Below, piece after piece: positions 1-15,100 of a DNA stretch of 64,000 nt. Each line of letters starts with the position of its first letter. Position 1 is the first letter of the stretch. The DNA lies in the NCBI RefSeq assembly GCF_028389875.1, contig NC_084664.1:133959966-134023965 (forward strand), read 5' to 3'. The position numbers and the translations under genes were made by a program. This DNA is from Rhea pennata (taxonomy: Eukaryota > Chordata > Aves > Rheiformes > Rheidae). The notes under the pieces were generated by a model. The model saw only the letters and a program-made list of their open reading frames with translations. It had not been told where the DNA came from and did not search any database.

Positions 1-105
1 TCAGAGTCCAATGTTGTTACAGTTGATGACTGAAGTCCTTTGTAGGGACCACAGACATTTCATGGAGGATTTATTTCAAGCCAGCTTCAAAAGAATTTCC
101 AGAAG
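1..105 (+). CDS. PRKDC: PRKDC exon 1 of window (5' end uncertain)
   Basis: Reads [20 protein letters not shown] in the frame starting at base 2 and ends with two bases of a split Arg codon before gtgagt. The window opens with 'tcag', which could itself be the splice acceptor (exon then starting at base 5) or could be exon sequence; the window edge prevents a decision. Confidence 0.88.
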
Positions 106-3100
106 GTGAGTTTGGTCCTGCTCCTGTTCATACTGAAGTTTTGCTGAAACAAATTTACTTCTTCTGTTATGTTGTCCTTATAATAATGATGATTTACAAC
201 AAAATAAAGTTTTGTTTGACACTTTTAATTCAGATTTTGCTTTCTGCATATGTATGAGGGGAGGCTGTATTATTGTGAACTGTAATTTTCTTACAGTCTT
301 GTCTTTGTTTTTCCAAAATACTTCCATGTGTGAACAAATACCACTATCTTCCAGACTCCTAATATCTGCACAAATTCTGTAAAGCCTTCTGTCATTGGTT
401 TGTTCCGGCAAAATTCAGAAAAAGACACAATTATTATGTGTGATATCTATATTTGCTAGCCTTGTCTAACCATATGATCGCTTAAATAAATAACATTTAT
501 ATACTGACAGTGAATTACTTTGTTCATCACCTTTGGATGGAAGTACAACATGACATTTATTTAATTAGAATGTTTCAGGATAGTAAAATGTTGCCACAAA
601 ACACTCTGTCCACAGAAGAGGTGTTCAGTCTAGAAACAAACATTCCAATTCATGATAAATTGTTAAGACATGACTATTCTGGAGCATTTTGTTTCTCAGA
701 TGACATTGTTTAGCTATGCTCAAAATCCCATTTTTGGAGTCCTAATAGTTATTCAAAATAACTGCATCTGATAACCCAACACATGACAGGCCAGAGAAGC
801 AGCTGAAAGCAAGAAGTCTCCCTTCTTTGGCTCCACCCATCTTGGATACTAGCTATAATTTTTTTAAGGTTGTTAGTGAAAAAAGGACTGAGAAAGCCCT
901 TGCTACACAGCACATTTGGCATGGAGATATTCTTAAGATGCATGTGTTAGAAATGTTATTGTTTAGGCATTACTGTTTGTGTAGGATGTCTCTTTGGTCA
1001 TTCTGTTGTTGAAGTCACTAATTAAAGTCTATTTGGCTAAAGTAGAATGGTCTTTAGCTCTTTTTTCTTTCTTTTGATACCTACTTGTTCTCATGCTCTA
1101 GTCATGAGTATTAAGCAACAGTGGATGTTGAGGAACATCAAGCAGGTTTTGAAAGTTTTTAAGTAACTGTAAATGGGTTTCTCTGGTTATTGGCTATTGC
1201 CTTGTATGTAGAGTTTTAATTACTTGGTTCTTCAGAAATTCATATGTGGTTTAGTTCAGTTGATTAAAGCGTGGTGCTGCTAACGCCAAAGTTGTGGGTT
1301 CAATCCCCGTTCAGGCTACACTGAGGGTTGAACTAGATGATCTCTAGAGGTCCCTTCCAACCTTACCATTCTATGATTCTATGTACCAGTTCTATTTTAC
1401 ATTTAGTGATACTTACCTTGCATGCTAAAAAAGTGTGTGTGTGTGTTTGTATATATTCACACTTCCCTGATTTTTCTCATCTGTTAATGAAAGGCATCTC
1501 TCTGAAGTGAAACGTGGAACCTTTGTAATTTTGTTTAGCTGTCTTGTGGAACGTGAAAACAAAATATATTGAGAGTATGTCATCCAGTGGTATTTTAGAA
1601 CACAGGTGTTGGAAAATAAGTTTAAAAATGGCAGTCATTTATTAACAGAATTTAGTTTCTTAAACTTCTTAAAGGACAGACATGCCTGTGACTCAGTTTC
1701 CTAATCTGGATCATTCCTAACTATAGTGATAAACATTTTCTTCTCATTTCTTCAAAGAGATGCTTTGGGCTAGGGAAAGTGACATCATATCTAATGATGT
1801 GCTTTGGGATTAAACTAACAATACTTTACAAACAAGTTTATCATCTGTTGCCAAATAAGAAGCAGAGTTTTTCTTTGAAGATCTCCACAATAAGTGCTAA
1901 TTCAACCTAATCTTGGATGTCATGTAGGATGATAACCCAAGTAGGTATGAATGCAGACAAAAATTTTAGATGTTAGGGATTTTCATAATGTAAATACAGT
2001 CTGGTAAGTGTTTTCACCTTGAGATTCCCATTTTGTTTAGGAATTGCAGTGACAAGCAAGTAATGCTGTTGGACACTGTTCACAAAATGTTCCAGAGTGA
2101 AGACCTTCGTTCAAATGCTACCCGACAAGCTTTTGTGGATCGCTCCCTCCTCACTCTGTTGTTGCACTGCAGCATGGATGCACTGAGGGAATTTTTTGGC
2201 AAGATTATTGTGCAAGCTATGGATACACTTAATTCCAGGTTTACAAAGGTATGAATTTTATTTTATTTTATTTTTTAACGATTGGATTGTTACTGTGCTG
2301 GTGTTTCTAGGTACCTTTTGCTTAACTTGGAGTGAAGTATTATATTTGAAACTATTTGGTTTCCATATTTCTATATCTCAGAGCACAAGTCTGTGCTGAT
2401 TACATAGTTTGATTCCTCTTATTAGTAGGATGCTTTTCTTAAAGTTAATATATATTATCATATCTACTTTATATAAAAACTGAAGTCGAAATGTTATCCA
2501 TATATATCCAAAAGCGAAAGCACATTAAAACTTGTATAAAACAGTAGCCTACTATTACATTGTAAGAAAGAGATGTTTGGCCTGTGTGATGAAGGCTTTA
2601 AAACTAGATTCCTTACCTGCAGAGAAAGAACCAGATTTTGTAGTCATTGCAAAGATTCTTCAGCAAGTGATTAGGAGCAGAGACCTCTGTCTCCATTTAC
2701 AGCCTGTCCTCCAGCTTAGAGTGTTGTTGCCTGCCCTGATCTCTTTGTCAGTGGAGATCTCTGGTCTTGCTGTAGTTCTCTACTTCCTCAGTGTACTCAG
2801 AGTGTACTCCCTGTATCTCCCTAATAGAGCTGTTTGACTATAGCAACACAAACAAGACGCTGAAATGATCCAGAGTTCGTAGTAGTAATAAAAAGAAAGA
2901 AAACAAGAAAGAAACAGGAAAAGAAAAAGGCATGCTTCTGTAGAGTCAGACCCCCACTGTGTTTCTATTGCTCTGTATTGTTGGCACCAAAGTGAGATGT
3001 TTAAAGAAACTCATGAATAGTGCCAAATGTACTGGCCAATGTGTTTTACAAGATGGTGGTTGTAGTAGTGGCACAACGTTTTATTTTGACTGTTTGTCAG

Positions 3101-6100
3101 CTGTGCTTTTTTTAATCTTTGTTTAAAAGATTGTACGTTGTTTAAAAAAAAATCCGTCCTGATTTTCATGGGGAGAGATGTTCTGTGTTTTCCGGCTGTC
3201 GTGCTAAGAAAATTTGTGTTAGTCAGGTTCCCCAAATTGTTGTTATTTCACAAGAGACAGTTCAAACTCACAGATTCTTTTATCACCACACACATTTCTC
3301 TTCTTGTATTGCTCTTACAATTGTGTGTGTTTTCCTTACAGATGTCCAAATTTGAGCCATAATTCATCATCCTGCTTATTTTACTCTAGTAGCACTCTAA
3401 CGAGTTAGACCAATTGTAGTTAGAAAGTTGTAAGGAGCAGGTCAACTTAATAAATGTAAGACACAGGAGCTAAGAATTTGTCTGTCTTTTACTATCAATT
3501 CTTTTCTCTGTTTTAAAAGATGGAAGAAAGCTGAAGTCTGCTTAGTAGAAACTAGAGTAACTGTGGAGCTATGTAGCAAGGGCAAGATCTAAGAAATCTT
3601 ACTGAGGTTTTGCTTATTTGTTTCCAGACCAATGAATCTACTTTCGATACACAAGTCACCAAGAAAATGGGGTATTACAAGGTGCTGGAAGTGATGTATA
3701 TACGTCTCTCAAAAGAGGATGTTTTCTCCAAGGATTCTAAAATTAACCAAGCATACTGTGGCTCCATAAGTGTAGACGGAAATGAACTTACCAAGACACT
3801 AATAAAGTAAGACTTTATTTCTTTAATTTTTGTGTAGTTTCTCTTTAGGTTCTGGGCAGATACTCTTTAAGTGTGCTATTCAAAGCAGAAGTTTACTTTG
3901 CTCAGGGATAGACATAATCTGTGATACAACTTCTGATTTCAGTTGAAACACAGAATATTGAATTTGCTGTGATAGAATGATCTTGAATATAGACTACAAT
4001 ACTTTATCAGGATAATATCTCCCTCTTCTTTTTAATGATTGTTTTCATTTATTAAGCTCATGCTTTTTGATTTTGATTTTAATATGATTTTTTGCCTTTA
4101 AACTTGCTGAGCTTCAGTATACTTGCTTGTTTATGTAGATCATAGTCTTTATTGTAAGGTGTAGGTATTTACAAAGTCAGTGGGAAGATTAGATGAATTT
4201 TCATTTATATTTTATAATGTAACAGCAAGCCTAGCAGGTATGATTTGGATTAATCACCACTGTAGTGGACGACAGAAGATAAATTCTGAATGTATATGCT
4301 AATGAACATTTTTTCATTTTTTGAATACTCTGAAAAGCATAAAAGGTTACCTTAATTGCTGTTCAGTTTTATTCCACAATATTATGCCCTAATTAGAATT
4401 TTAAGGATTTTTATTTTCTTGTGCAACATGCTTTAGGTGACCCTGCTTGAGCAAGGGGTTTGGACTAGATGATTTCCAGAGGTCCCTTCCCACCTCAGCC
4501 ATTCTGTAATTCTATAAAGAATTTCTTAGCTATGGTTTGCAGAAGAGGTGGTTTAATGCTGGTAGTGCTGTAATAATAAAGTTCTCTTGAAATTTCTGTT
4601 GATTCACTGGTTTTTAGTTTAGCCCTTTCCTGTGCTTCTTGAAAACAATTTCTGACAATGTTTTCTTGCCTGCTTTTGTTTTAAGATCATGCTATGATGC
4701 ATTTACAGAAAACATGGCAGGGGAGAGTCAGCTGCTGGAAAAGAGGAGACAGTATCACTGCGCAGCGTATAATTGTGCCATTGCTGTTATCAGTTGTGTC
4801 TTCACTGATAGTAGATTTTATCAAGGCTTTCTCTTTACAGAAAAAGTAGAAAAGGTAAGAAGATATTGTTGCTTTTAGAAGGCTTCCAGAACATGAGCCT
4901 GACTTTCTTGGATTTACTGTAATCAAGTAATCAAACCTGAATGGGATGCAGTTATATAATGAACTACCCAGACAGTTAGTTGGAGGAATAGTAGCTGACT
5001 TTCTTGGATCCTTTATGGCATTTGAATTGTTGATGAAGGCTGTACCCTCTGTTTGGGAATGAGTGAAGGAAACATTTACCCTGTTTTCCCTCTGCTCTTG
5101 ATCACTCTTCTTAAATATAAGGAAACACCTATTATCTGAGTTCTCTGGTGCTTGGAATGCTTTTTGCAGAGCATATTGCCTATGCTTTGAATTCTTGAGT
5201 AGTTTACTTAAAAAAAAGTTCTTAAAAGTTGATCTAAAGGAGCAAACATGCCTTATGTTCCATAGTGAGCTTTGAACTGTTGTACTTTAAAAAGAAACAA
5301 AATATTTTCAGAGCAACAGTTATTGTGTGCAGCATTATAATTTTGGTATTACCAAATGTACTTTGTTTTGCAGAACTTGCTGATTTTTGAAAACTTGATA
5401 GATCTGAAGCGTCAGTATTCATTTCCTGTAGAAGTTGAGGTGAGTGAAAGTTCTAGATTTTAGTGCTTCTAAGTAAAAAATGAGTACAACTTTAACAGTG
5501 TACTCGCTATATATTGGTCCTTTCTCACATGCAGAGAAAGAGAGTTCTATAGTGAATTAAAAAATGGAGTATTCCTCTAATCTTTTAGAATACTTTTTTC
5601 TTTTTTTTAAGGGAAATCCAGACTTGAAATCCAGAATACAACTGGAATCCAAATTCAGAATACAACTGTTAAACTTACAACTTTAATGTAGTGTTTATCA
5701 CACTTACTCTGGTAATAAAATAAAAACCGATAAATAAAAAAAAAACCATAATTCTCAAACAATTTCTTGCTCTTGTTTAGATGCCTCTGGAAAGGAAGAA
5801 GCGGTATATTGCTATTAGGAAGGAAGCCAGGGATACAGGAAATGGGAGTCAGGGTATGACGCTAATTTATGACTATGAAAAAAAATTCCTTCTTGCCTTT
5901 CCTACAATGTTTATTGACGTGCTGCTAATTGACTTCTACAGTATGAGGAATAAATAAAAGCATTCACTGTACTTTGTCTAACAACCTATTCCCACCCACC
6001 CCAACTCTCAGTGCTCAATAAAGATCTGTTTCTTTGTAATTGCCTTGATTAATGGTGTGTACTTTTCCCTATTTAGATGAGCCTAAGTATTTACCTTCTG

Positions 6101-9100
6101 CATCATACATGATGGATAGCAGTTTGAGTGAGGAAATGAGCCAGTTTGACTTTTCTACTGGAGTCCAAGGGTTTTCTTATAGCTCCCAAGATGTTGCAGC
6201 TAGTAGTCCTCGTTTCAGGAGAAAGGTAATTTAGTGAATTACATACAGTGAGGAAGAAGTGTTTTATACTTTCTAGCAATTGTGTATGTTTACTGTGATT
6301 GAGAAATAGAAGTTCCAAAGGTGAATCCTGCTGAGAAATATGAAAGCTTTCTTGACAACAAGGTGGAATACAGCTGCTTTCTAAATCAATCTGTTCTAGA
6401 TAGTGGGAATTCTGAAATTTAAGAGGAAGAATCTTTATTTGATCTGTCAATATCGACTGTCAAATATTTTTCCAGACTTAGAGATAAAAAATAAATTTAA
6501 AAGCATGGATTGTTTGTTATTAACCTTACTGGATTTGCTCTTCAACTGTTTCCAATAAATATATCAAATGACGAGGAAAGTTGTCACCTACTGAAATATT
6601 CGCTCTGCTGAACTTTAAAGGTGCCTAAGTTAAAGGGCTTGTCTCCCATATTCATTGTGCTTGATGAAGAATGGATTCCTCCAGGTGATGAGTGAGAGGA
6701 CTTTAAGCTGTGTTCCTTCAGTCAGTTGTCCTCTTCCCTCTCTCTACTGACTACACAGCAAGCTGAAGAAAAACAATGTCTTACCTTGGGTTTCTAAAAC
6801 TGAATGATGTGAGTGCAGTTTAGGTATTGCAAGCATTCTTAAGATGAGACATGATTCGAAGATTAAAGTCCAGCCCAAGATGTAAAAAAAGATAAGCTTT
6901 ATGTGCACTCAGGAGTCTCCTATGATGGTTATGTTTTGCTGTTATTCAAAGTTTCCCCATTTCCCTCTTCTTTTGGTCTTTTAAGGCAGTTCAGCAAGTT
7001 GGTTGTATCAAATGCATGGAATAAATTATCAAGTAGATTATTTTTTATTTCTATCCTTGATTGCTGCTGTACAAAGAACAGTATTTAAAATCTTCGAAGA
7101 CTTGAAGTTGTGTTCCTTTAGCCGTCAAGAGAGGTCACATCAAAAGTAATGCTGAAAGAATAGATATTTGCAATAAAATAGAAAGCTTGTAAAAAGTATC
7201 ATAAATACTGAAGATGAAATCTGTCAAAATATTTGTAGAAACATTGGATAAGATAAACTGTTTCCATGTTGCAGCAAGGAAGTATTTAATTGCAGTGAAG
7301 CTAGCCAGAAATGTATTTTCTGTTTGCTTTGTGTAATAATGTCCTTTCTAACTGTAAACAATTATTTTCTTTTGTGCTTTACTCTGTATGTGAAAGGAGA
7401 TAGCAGCTGTGTTTGCTAGTCAGGGGGGAAACAACATGTCCATAAAAATCAGACTTTCTGTGAAATTCTGGCTAAAACTGGAAGTTGGGGGGTTGCATTA
7501 TAAGTAAATTGCATTATGGAAAGTGTTGACACATTCTTTCAGCCATGAAATTAAATCTTTTCCATGAGCTTCAGCTAACTCTTCTCCTTCCAGTAGTTAC
7601 TGCCTGCTAGGATAGGGTTGGCAAAGTCAGAACAACACGCAATTGATATCTGTTGGCACAGAAAGTAAAAGCTATGCACAACTGGTATATATTTGAGAAA
7701 TGTCTGAACAACAGATCTGATTCACTGTAGCAAACTGAGCAATCAAATCTGTAAACAGAGACAAAATCAGAATGACACATGGCATTATCATGGTGTAAAA
7801 GAAAGTACAGTGTGTGTATTTAGTTAATCACAGTAACATTTTTTTTTCAGGAGCCCACAGAATACATGACTTCAGATGATGAGATGGAACTGGAAATGGA
7901 TGAACTCAATCAGCATGAATGTATGGCTTCAATGACCACTCTGATCAAACATATGCAGAGAAACCAGATCACACCCAAGGTGGAGGAGGTCAGTATCAAG
8001 TATCACCACAAAAGATTGGTAGTGTTCACTAATTGCACCAAGAAAGGGAGTCACATGGAATCCCTCTGTTTTGTAATTTTCAAGGCTACATTATAATGAA
8101 ACCTGGGTGGTAAGCCTGGTTTGATTCAAGAAGTGAGTTGATTTTTGCTTTTCTCTTTTTGATTTCAGGGAACAGTTCCAGTAGACCTTCCTCTTTGGAT
8201 GAAATTTCTGCATGGCAAATTAGGAAACCCGTCAGTACCACTAAACATTCGCCTCTTCATAGCAAAGCTTATTGTTAATACTGAGGATGTGAGTGATTTT
8301 TGTCATGTTCTTTCAGTTAAAATAATAGGTTGTATAACTTCAACTGTGTAGCTCTTATGTGGTAAAATATTTCATCAGCTGAAACTTCTGGGAGTTCGAC
8401 TTTAGTACATTGTCTTGGTAAAAGAGAGTATGTTCATAATCCAAGGTTCCAGCTAGTGGCAGCATTTTGAATATAATAGAAATACCTTTTCTCCCAAACT
8501 CTACTCCTCCAAGTAGACTGTCCACAATGTATGTCTTCTGTAACTGATTTCTTGCTACTGGGCAAGTGGTTTGGCTGATTGTATATGCTATCTTTGCAGG
8601 AGCAAATAGAATGGGTCTTTTAATGGTCACAGATTACTCTTACGGAAACTCTTAGAGCTAAATGTCATTCTGATTGCAGATGTAAGATAGTGTGTGGTGT
8701 CTTTGGCTGTGAAGAAGCATTTTCTAACTCTTATTCTTGGGTAAAACATTCTCGTCCAATTTCAGCCTGTGGTTTTGAAGTATAATGTTTCTGTTTTAGA
8801 TATGTATTTTATATCTAAAATACAGAGGAGCTGCATTTCGGAATAAATTCATGAAGCTTTTAACACCAGTTTAATGATACATTCTCAGTAAAACTCTCTT
8901 GAAATGGAAATCTGAAAGGGTAGATAAATGATACACTATTTCATGTCCTGCAGGGACCAATTTGATGCGTGAAAAGCAATGCTGTATTATGTGGGCTTTA
9001 GTGAAATAATTCACTTAATGTAAATACTTACTTAAAGAGTTCTAAGCAGAAGTGAGGAATGCAGTTATGGAGACCTTTTTATTTTAAAGTTACTTTAAAG

Positions 9101-12100
9101 TTTCTGTAGTTATTGGTTTGGACTAGGTTAAGCAAAGTGGTAGAGGTTGAGTTAAAAATTATTGAAAGCAAGTTATTAAATATTAGGATGATTTGTAGTT
9201 GACTGCTGATTCTCCATTTTCCATAGGTTTTCCGACCTTATGCAAAGCAGTGGCTTGGTCCATTGCTGCAGCTTGTTGTTTCTGGGAATAATGGAGGTGA
9301 AGGAATTCATTACATGGTAGTGGAAATAGTAGTTACTCTTCTCTCCTGGACAAGTGTAGCCACACCCAAAGTAAGGAAATGCGAAATTAATTTTTATTCT
9401 AGTGACTATTAGTAAGGAATGAGATTGGTTTAGTGTATGTATAATCATTTTCTACATCAATCAGCTGTTTCTTTAGTTATTAACTTCTAAAATAGTATAT
9501 TTACTTGTATGCTTTCATAAAACAGAATATGTGAGTTTGTTTTGGAGTCATTATGTTGATTATTTTTACTCTCTTTTATTGTAGGGAAATATTAAAGATG
9601 AGATTCTAGCTAACAGATTGCTTGAATTCTTGATGAAGAATGCCTTTCACCAAAAAAGAGCTGTGTTTAGGCACAATCTAGAAATCATAAAGACAGTTAT
9701 AGAGTGCTGGAAAAACTGTCTCTCCATACCTTACAGGTAGTCATTTAGGCAATTGCCTTCCTTTGTCAATATTTAAAAATATAGTGAACATTATCAAAGG
9801 ATTTGGGAGATAAAAAGATAAATTCAGCTGCAATATGAAACTTCTTGTCTCTTGAGTAAACCATAAAACTTCAGAACAGAACTCTGCCGAAAGTGGGGAA
9901 TTTGCAAATTTTATTTTGTATAACAGCAAGAAGGGAGGGAAAGAAAATGTGTAGAGGATGAAGACAAGAATAGCTGAGTAGTAATAATCTCTGCAAAGAG
10001 ATTATTTTTTATTTGAACTGTTTTTTTTTGTCACTGAATATAACCTGTTATTACATACTTAGTAAGACTTCTGTGATTTGCTGTTTTCATGAATTTGTGG
10101 CAGAGAATTTTTGTGGGCTTAAAACCTTTTTAGAATTTTCTTTTACAAAGACTTCTTTATGAGGCTAATTAGTTTACTTCTTTATGAATATGTACTTTTT
10201 AGTGTTTTTAGTGGGGTATGTTTATCTGTGTAAAGATGCATAGATTTATGGTTTGTGTATTTTGTGTTTGTCATGTATATTGTCACTTTTATGTGTTTTT
10301 GCAACAGCTTAATATTCGAAAAGTTTTCTGGTGGCGATCCCAATACAAAGGATAACTCTGTGGGAATTCAGCTTCTAGGCATTGTTCTTGCTAACGATTT
10401 ACCTCCTTTTGACCCAAAGTGTGAAATAGATCGTGGCAGGTAAGAAATGCAGCTTTTTGGAGGGTGAATTCTGATGCAAGCTTAAAACCAAAGGAGTGAT
10501 TCTAATTTGTCAACATGAAATATAGGGATTGGATTGTTCACTTACTTGGTACTGTTGTCTCAGCACCCCTTTGCTAGTCTCTGTCCTAGGTAATGCTTTT
10601 CTAGCTGCAAATTGCAGAACCCATTTATTTTAGAAAATATCTGGAAGGATGTAGGCATTTTTACAGTGTGCCCCAGGGTTGCACTTTCATGAGAAGTAAC
10701 AGAGTCAGGAATTGCCAAAGTAGGGATTTGGGACATTGCAGGTGGAAATCTATATGGTGCTGCATTCTGCTCATTCAAAGGTAGTCACTGTTCCCCTAAT
10801 AAACTCAAGTGATTTTTTTTTTTCCAATTTAAAGTTGGATGCTGGAGTAGTTGCTTACAGGAGGTCTACTTTTTGTGCTAGGTATTTTCAGGCTTTGACC
10901 AGTAACATGGGCTTATTAAAGTATAAAGAAGTTTATGCAGCTGCAGCAGAAGTGTTGGGACTCGCTCTTCGATACATTGCTGAGAGAGAAAATGTAAGTG
11001 CACTATACTGCATGTTTGACCATTCCTGTCTTGATTCTTTGTGTATCCTTTATATGACTACTCAGTTCTGTTCTAAAAATGAAAATACTTATAACCCCAA
11101 AGTCTTTGTCGAACAGATGAAGTTAAAGAATAAATTATTACCTCAAGAAGATGAGAGTTTGAGACCAGGCTAAATACAGGCCTAGAATATCATACTTCTG
11201 GTATTTTAAGATTAGGGAAAAAAAGAACACAGAAAGCTTGGAGGTTTGGAACTACCTTTTGGTTATCTGTATCTGAGGATGCTTAAGAACTTGCAAGTGT
11301 AGACTCAAAGCTATTATGTTTAATTTTGAAGCCTTGTTGTGACACATGTGAGTAGTGAATCCAGTTGTTTTCTAGATTGTGGATATGGTGAATGCAAAAT
11401 TGCTGTTCACCAAATCCTACAGTGGTAGAAGTAAGAGACAGACACTGAAATTCACAGAAATCAGTTTGAGACAAATACTAGGAAGTTTTTACACAGAAGT
11501 TAGTGAGTTTCTGGAACTTGTTGTCACAGGAGGTTCTGGAAGTAAGTAGCTTAACCAGGTTCAAACTGAAATTAGGCAAATTCGTGCACACAAAAATCCA
11601 TGCCTGTGTGATAAAAAGGCTAGGCAATGGAGTACACTCTAGCAACACTAATTTAATAACTGCAGATGTTGGGTGTTTAACAGAAACAAAACATGGAGGC
11701 TGGTCAGGCTTATGTGCTCCCCCTAAATATCATCTTCTCCAGCCTCTTCTGGAGGCGGAATACCAGATTACTGGGTAGATGCATTAAGAGTCTGATCTTC
11801 TCTTCCCTTTCCACTTCATTGCCTTCTGTTTGTTCTTTCTCAGTTTATGGAGCATATTTCAATGCTTCATAAACTGAATTCCTGCAGTCTTCTCTTTCAC
11901 AGTTCTTGAGTTCTTCTTTTCATTAAAAGCTGTAATTTTGAATAAGTGAGCAAAGATGGTGCAAATATTTTATCCTATTTTAAAATTGTTTCTTTGACAT
12001 TAAATGAAAATGGCTATGACTGTTAATTTTTTGCTATGGCTATTTTTTTTCACCTTTTCACTGTTTTTTTTTTGTTGGTTTTTTTTACATTCTTTAATGG

Positions 12101-15100
12101 GAAATCTGCTATACCAAATAGAAACTGCTCACCATTTATGTGAAGATATTACACAACTTTTATTTCAGAATTAAGGTATTAGTCCCAATCGGATCAATGG
12201 AAGCTTACAAATGCTGAAAATCAGGCAATCATGTGTTTCAGCCAGGCATAACTGTATACCTTCCATGAAGTACAGTAGATGTCAAGATGAGGCAGGTTCA
12301 ATGCCACTAGTAAAATGCACTAGAAACAATGCAAGAGCAGAACTATACATCACTTAAGTTGTTATGAATGTCATGGCTACACCTGTCTTTACTGACTTTC
12401 TCATTTTTAGATACTTGAAGATCCAGCTTATGACTGTGTCATAAAACAATTGAAACAGCATCAGAATACCCAACAGGATAAGTTCATTCAGTGCTTGAGT
12501 AAAGTTGTTAAGAGTTTTCCTCCTCTTGCTGACAGGTACACCATGACTTACATGTTATGTTTGCAGTAGATCTAGAAGGTTAATAAAAAATAACTTGCTT
12601 TTGTTTGTGGGTTTCTGGTCATGTTAAGGTTTATGAATGCAGTGTTCTTTCTGATCCCCAAACTTCATGGAGTGATGAAAACATACTGCCTGGAAGTAAT
12701 AATGTGCCGGGCAGAGGAAATAACTGATCTCCACTTGCAGTTAAAGAGTAAAGACTTCATCCAGATCATGAATCACAGGTGAGTGGTCATGTGGATACAT
12801 AGTCTAAACCTCATCTTTCGTGGTAGCCACAAAAACTGTACAGTCCACATGAATTTACAATTCATATTCTCTTTTTTGTTCATGACACTCCTAATTTGAG
12901 CACATCGGAATCTGGGAGTTGAGCATAAGATAGTTAGGTCACTGTAAAGAAAATAATAAAATAAAATAAAAATAAACAAAAACCACTAAATAGAAACAAA
13001 CAAAAAACACTAAATAGCTTCAAGCTGAAATGCTAGCTCCCATACCTTGGGATGTGAAATTCATCTCATATATATATGTATTTATGTAAAAAATATGTAT
13101 TTTATATATATATATATATATATATATTTAACTTGCAGTCTTGTTTTTAGGTTAGACTCAAAAATATTTACCTAAAACCCTTTAGGCAAAAAGACATATC
13201 ACTGAAACCTCAACTGATCTTTTGGGTCTATGTGTAGCAATGAAGAGGAATCCAGAGTAGCTGTTCTTTTTTTCTCTTTTAAGGGATGATGAAAGACAAA
13301 GGGTTTGTTTGGATATAGTGTACAAGATGCTATGTAAGCTAAAACCACTAGAACTTAAAGAACTTCTTCCTGGAGTAACAGGGTTCATCTCTCACCCTTC
13401 CGTAATATGTCGACAGCGCATGTATGACATTCTGATGTGGATTTATGATAACTACAGGTGAGTATTCACTGCAGATGTTGTTTCTCAATGGTTTCTCACA
13501 GGCAGAGTAAAAGTGTTTGTAATATTCTCTTCCAAATTTATGTCTTTCATTCTGGGATTTTCCTGTTCTCAGGGGCTGCCTCTGTAGCTCTGGCCTTTGG
13601 TTGCAATTGTGTCATTTCTTCTAAGGGACAAGATTTGGATCTGGACTTTAGTCCAGAATTAGGATGTTGCATCACTACAGCATGATGGCATAAGAAGTCT
13701 TAGTTCTGATGTTCCTACTTTTTTTCCCTTGGTGACAGAATTTGTAACTGTGGTAAGAACCATACACTAGATAAATTTACCTGGAGGTAAAGGTGTATTA
13801 AGGTACTTTGGCATGATATGGATCCCTTCAATCTGATAGTATAAACATATTTTTATTTTTCAAGAGCAGAAGGTTTGAAATACATCGTGTCTAGATCAGT
13901 TCTTCTCCATCTGTCTTTAGAGCACATTGCTGCCAATCAGTTGTTAAACAGGAGTATTTTGTAGTTAGGCTACTATGGCCAAAGAATAATACTTAATATA
14001 GTAAGGGTATAGGAATGTCTGAAGACAGCTGAGTTGCAGCAAATTACCGCCCCTAGGAGAGACACTGAACTGTAGTTTTCTAAGGACAGATGTCTTCCAC
14101 CAAATTTTCAGGCCTTCACTGTCATTCCTTCAGTGGAGTTTACTGCCTTCCCAGAAGCTGTTGCACTAGTGTTCTTCAGTTTCAGTTTACAGGTAGACAG
14201 CCCAGAATCTTTAAAAAAAACTAATCTAGCTTTTCAGAAGTTTAAGCTAATTCACTGCAGTGTAAAGTGAAATTGTTTAACCTGATCAACATGTCACATT
14301 ATGTATGGTAACCTCACAGAGAGGAGTAAGGTAGTATCTAGGAAGGGTATTCTCTTAGGAGCTGTGTTCAGTAGTGAAGCAAATGAATTGTCCTTCATTT
14401 CCATTTCAAGATGGCCCATAAGATGGCCACTTAAACCTCGGTGATGGTGATTTGAAGTTAACATTGTTTAGAGCAGAGAACAAGCATACATTCAATTTGA
14501 CAAGGAGGTTACTTTACATCCTGTAACTTATTTGGGTTCTGTTATATGCTTTTGCCCAAGATAGTTATTTGAATGGAAGATTGTTGTGAAGAAGTGCAAG
14601 CAATTTTTACTGCAGTGTCACTTGGTAACACTCTACTTCTTGCTCAGTTTTAACCTTACCAACTCAGCACTGCCTCTGCTGGGACTTTATAATGAGTAAC
14701 TAACAGGTATTACTTAGCTTTCTGATTTTTATTTTTCTAAGTACTGCAGAGATAAGACATTTCTGGCAACGAGGACCTCATGTCATAAAAAAGTGCAATG
14801 TTGTCATGCCAAGGTTGAGATTTTTGGGGGAAGGGCATGTTCTGCCTTCACCCCAATCCCATCCTTATCCTCTTCTTTTTACTACGAATTGTTTGAGAAA
14901 GAAGTCATTATGAGGCATTTTTCTCCTAACATCAGTGATCCAGAAAGCCAAACAGATGATGATTCCCAGGAAGTACTCAAACTGGTGAAAGAAATCCTAC
15001 TTCAAGGACTGACTGATGAGAATGCTGAACTGCAGTGAGTAAATAGTGTTGTGATGGTTGTCTGAAATGACAAATTCCCAAATTGTTGTTTCTTTGTTTA

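Noticed and set aside
1245-1320. Possible functional tRNA-Ile gene
   Set aside because: The acceptor stem is not paired, the A box and T arm carry substitutions, and the sequence runs into a CR1 tail, so it is a SINE head.
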